From Sulfurovum sp. (GTDB lineage: Bacteria > Campylobacterota > Campylobacteria > Campylobacterales > Sulfurovaceae), in assembly GCA_026193735.1 (NCBI GenBank), contig JAPHUJ010000174.1, positions 1 to 7,981 on the forward strand: a DNA stretch of 7,981 nucleotides, in the 5' to 3' direction. Below are positions 5,888-7,981 of this stretch, in pieces (position 1 is the first letter of the stretch; each line of letters begins with the position of its first letter). The position numbers and the translations under genes were made by a program. The notes under the pieces are model-generated. The model searched no databases, was not told the origin of the DNA, and saw nothing but the letters and a program-made list of their open reading frames with translations.

Positions 5888-6618
5888 AACAATCCTAAAA
5901 TTTCATGGAATACTATGCGGGATTTGTCAAGCGTATTAGAAGAAAAGACGTCTGCATAGTCTAGATATTGTAAGCTTCCCAGATGATCTGTGGGTGCAGG
6001 TATGGGTGTGAGTCCCTCTTGTGCAAAGAATTTCATTGCCCGTGGCATATGCGAAGCAGATGTGACTAAGATAAATGGTTCATCACCCAGTAGTTTTTTA
6101 GCAGCGATCGCTTCTTCTTGTGTGTCTCTTGGGCCAGGACGCAGTATGATATCTTCTTTCTTCACACCTAAAGCAATGGCTAACTTCTTTTGCATGGCAG
6201 CATGGGGTGTCGGGTCGTATAATCCACTATAGCCTGAGACTATTATTTTTGCATGCTCATGTAGTTGTCGGTAAAGGCGTATACCTTCGCTGAGTCTGAC
6301 AACAGATGCTTCATTCACTTGTGATGTAATGGGCTGAGTTTCATCGGTAGAATGTCCTCCGCCTAAAACATAAATATATTTTATTTCTTTTGGTGCTTGA
6401 TGTAATGTAGGGTAGGTAGATTCTATGTTGTGCAAAATGATGTTGACAAAGGGCGAATAGGAAAATAGAAAAAACCAAATAATACTGACCATCAAGATAA
6501 GTTTTGCTTTTTGTAATTTATTTTTATATAAAAACAAGAGTGCCAGTATGATGAATGCCACCCCCAAGGGTAGAGGCATTAAGAACATAGAGATAATTTT
6601 TTTGAGAACGAAGTCCAT
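5863..6618 (-). CDS. ElyC/SanA/YdcF family envelope protein (DUF218), ElyC-like
   Basis: A 251-residue inner-membrane protein with a DUF218 domain. Two N-terminal membrane segments (about 9-30 and 37-58) precede the domain, which would face the periplasm. The match to Escherichia coli ElyC, from memory, runs the full length: MPLPLGV (14-20), NIESTYPTLH (64-73), YVLGGGHS (83-90), the VRLSEGIRLYR helix (107-117), IIVSGYSG (125-132), DTQEEAIAAKKLLG (165-178), LVTSASHMPRAMKFF (184-198) and PIPAPTDH (205-212). ElyC affects peptidoglycan synthesis under stress in E. coli, possibly through undecaprenyl-phosphate supply; the activity of the family is unsettled. It starts 15 bases after the carboxynorspermidine dehydrogenase stop. 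Only a weak AAAGAA precedes the ATG, so translation may depend on ribosomes from the gene before it. SanA and YdcF are alternatives; the two membrane helices favour ElyC. Confidence 0.88.
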   Translation of the reverse strand: MDFVLKKIISMFLMPLPLGVAFIILALLFLYKNKLQKAKLILMVSIIWFFLFSYSPFVNIILHNIESTYPTLHQAPKEIKYIYVLGGGHSTDETQPITSQVNEASVVRLSEGIRLYRQLHEHAKIIVSGYSGLYDPTPHAAMQKKLAIALGVKKEDIILRPGPRDTQEEAIAAKKLLGDEPFILVTSASHMPRAMKFFAQEGLTPIPAPTDHLGSLQYLDYADVFSSNTLDKSRIVFHEILGLLWQKIKGF

Positions 6619-6633
6619 ATATAAGAATTCTTT

Positions 6634-7851
6634 TTATAGTACTAAACGCGTTTCATCAGCTCCAAGTTCCATCACCTTCCAAGGTAAACCTTGTTTGTTC
6701 AGTTCTTCCATAAACGGATCAGGGTCAAGTTCTTCCATATTGAAGACACCTTTACCTTGCCACTTGCCTTCCAGCATGAGTTTTGCACCTATCATGGCCG
6801 GTACACCTGTCGTGTAACTCACGCCCTGGCTCATCACTTCTGCATAACATTTTTCATGGTCACTTACCTGGTAAATATAAATGGCTTTTTCTTTGCCATC
6901 TTTGAGACCTTTGGCGAAGATACCGATATTGGTTTTACCTTTGGTGCGAGGTCCAAGGCTTGCAGGATCAGGAAGCAAGGTCGCAAGGAATTCCATAGGG
7001 ACGATCTTCATGCCTTTGTGTTCAACCTCTTTGATACCCAGCATGCCTACATTCTCAAGACACTTCATGTGTGTGAGGTAGCTTTGTCCGAATGTCATGA
7101 AAAATCTGATACGTTTTAGCCCTTTGATATGTTTTACCAAAGACTCCATTTCTTCATGGTAAAGCAGGTAGCTGTCTTTTGGTCCAATTTCCGGGTAATC
7201 CCATACTTCCATGATCTCCATGGGTTCAGTCTCTATCCATTCACCATTTTCCCAGTAACGCCCTTTTGCAGAAACTTCACGAAGATTGATCTCAGGATTG
7301 AAATTGGTTGCAAAAGGATACCCATGGTCCCCTGCATTACAGTCCAGAATGTCTATGGTATGGATCTCATCGAAATAGTGCTTTTGCGCATAAGCACAAA
7401 AGACGTTGGTGGCTCCAGGGTCAAACCCACTACCCAGTAAGCCCATGATGTTTGCTTTTCTAAACTCTTCATTTCTGGCCCACTGTTCTTTGTACTCAAA
7501 TTTTGCCGTGTCAGGGTGTTCGTAGTTTGCTGTATCGAGGTAATCTACCTGCATCTCCTCACAGGCATCCATGATGGTAAGATCCTGGTAAGGAAGTGCC
7601 ACATTGATGACAATACTTGCACCGGTAGCAGCAATGAGTTCTTTAAGTTCAGGTATGGAATCTGCATCCACTGCTCGTGTATGTATCTGTACGCCAGTTT
7701 TTTCTTTTACATTTGCAGCGATGGCATCACACTTACTGACCGTACGGCTTGCCAACGTGATATCGCCAAACGTATCAGCATTCATCGCACACTTAAAAGC
7801 AACAACATTTCCGACACCGCCGGCACCAATAATAAGGGTTTTTTTAGACAT
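6634..7851 (-). CDS. Carboxynorspermidine dehydrogenase (saccharopine dehydrogenase family)
   Basis: This cytoplasmic enzyme condenses aspartate semialdehyde with putrescine (or diaminopropane) and reduces the imine with NADPH to carboxyspermidine (or carboxynorspermidine; EC 1.5.1.43), which a separate decarboxylase turns into spermidine or norspermidine. Seen: a Rossmann start LIIGAGGVGNVVAFKCAM (6-23), NVALPYQD (83-90), DYLDTANYEHP (103-113), GLLGSGFDPGATNVFCAY (137-154), DILDCNAGDHGYPFATNFNP (167-186) and near the end SYTTGVPAMIGAKLMLEGKW. At 405 residues it is full length, and from memory very close to the Campylobacter jejuni spermidine-pathway enzyme. It differs from lysine-forming saccharopine dehydrogenase by the CNAGDHGY block. 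The start is clear: GGAG lies 5 bases before the ATG. The partner decarboxylase gene is not in the window. A cluster of membrane-protein genes lies directly downstream. Confidence 0.93.
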   Translation of the reverse strand: MSKKTLIIGAGGVGNVVAFKCAMNADTFGDITLASRTVSKCDAIAANVKEKTGVQIHTRAVDADSIPELKELIAATGASIVINVALPYQDLTIMDACEEMQVDYLDTANYEHPDTAKFEYKEQWARNEEFRKANIMGLLGSGFDPGATNVFCAYAQKHYFDEIHTIDILDCNAGDHGYPFATNFNPEINLREVSAKGRYWENGEWIETEPMEIMEVWDYPEIGPKDSYLLYHEEMESLVKHIKGLKRIRFFMTFGQSYLTHMKCLENVGMLGIKEVEHKGMKIVPMEFLATLLPDPASLGPRTKGKTNIGIFAKGLKDGKEKAIYIYQVSDHEKCYAEVMSQGVSYTTGVPAMIGAKLMLEGKWQGKGVFNMEELDPDPFMEELNKQGLPWKVMELGADETRLVL

Positions 7852-7878
7852 GAGGACTCCAATAAAAGTTATAAGATT

Positions 7879-7884
7879 ATTTTA
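7879..7884 (-). promoter_or_regulatory. Possible internal -10 box before carboxynorspermidine dehydrogenase
   Basis: TAAAAT on the - strand, preceded by TTTGTGA, lies 27 bases before the ATG and just after the stop codon of the upstream frame. No good -35 is seen. An imperfect operator-like repeat ATCAC-N8-GTGAT (7884-7901) and TTATGaCATAA (7902-7912) flank it. Weak evidence. Confidence 0.3.
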
Positions 7885-7981
7885 TCACAAATAGTAGTGA
7901 TTTATGACATAACTTAGCCCAAATAACAAAGGCATAAACAAAAGTGTACTCAATAATATAAGGGAAGTCACATCTTTAGGC
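7885..7981 (-). CDS. C-terminal end of a probable membrane protein (partial)
   Basis: On the - strand one frame is open from the window edge for 31 codons and stops at TGA 7887-7885. The peptide is strongly hydrophobic (SLILLSTLLFMPLLFGLSYV, then INHYYL), as expected for the last membrane helix of an integral membrane protein. It ends 33 bases before the carboxynorspermidine dehydrogenase start, in the same direction, so it may be the gene upstream in the same unit. The family cannot be named from 31 residues, and a chance open frame cannot be excluded. Confidence 0.5.
   Translation of the reverse strand, partial: PKDVTSLILLSTLLFMPLLFGLSYVINHYYL

Noticed and set aside
7884..7901. A CRP/FNR-type site in ATCAC-N8-GTGAT
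   Set aside because: The half-sites are in the reverse arrangement to TGTGA-N6-TCACA and the spacing differs; it is only a generic inverted repeat.
6691..7917. Several + strand ORFs of 66-142 codons opposite carboxynorspermidine dehydrogenase
   Set aside because: The - strand frame is a full-length, strongly conserved enzyme; these are its complements in other frames.

Overview
The window most likely comes from a Campylobacterota (epsilonproteobacterial) chromosome, probably a free-living marine type such as Sulfurovum or Sulfurimonas. The clearest evidence is the 405-residue carboxynorspermidine dehydrogenase, which from memory matches the Campylobacter protein along its whole length. The AT-rich coding style, and a TATAAT promoter behind a T-rich tract with no clear -35 box, agree with this. 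The genus is inference.

Layout. On the + strand, positions 1-1466 hold the 3' three quarters of an amylosucrase gene (GH13), and 1651-2022 a small DUF2237 gene with its own promoter. Positions 2023-2513 form a 490-base gap between convergent genes; it has no credible gene but holds an unusually dense series of inverted repeats (about 2106-2456). On the - strand, from 7981 down to 2514, lie the C-terminal end of a probable membrane protein, carboxynorspermidine dehydrogenase, an ElyC/SanA/YdcF-type envelope protein, a DUF2461 protein and a very large DUF2339 membrane protein. Spacings of 33, 15, -25 and 56 bases suggest one transcription unit, perhaps with an internal promoter near 7880.

How they may work together. 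The amylosucrase would split sucrose and store the glucose as alpha-1,4-glucan; its higher GC suggests a separate history. The - strand unit joins a spermidine-biosynthesis step (aspartate semialdehyde plus putrescine to carboxyspermidine) to envelope-associated genes. A shared function is not shown by the sequence.

The part least explained by known families is the hairpin-rich gap at 2106-2497. I did not see RNase P, tmRNA, 4.5S or group II intron signatures in it, so it is reported as a candidate structured RNA or folded DNA element. Its strand is unresolved.
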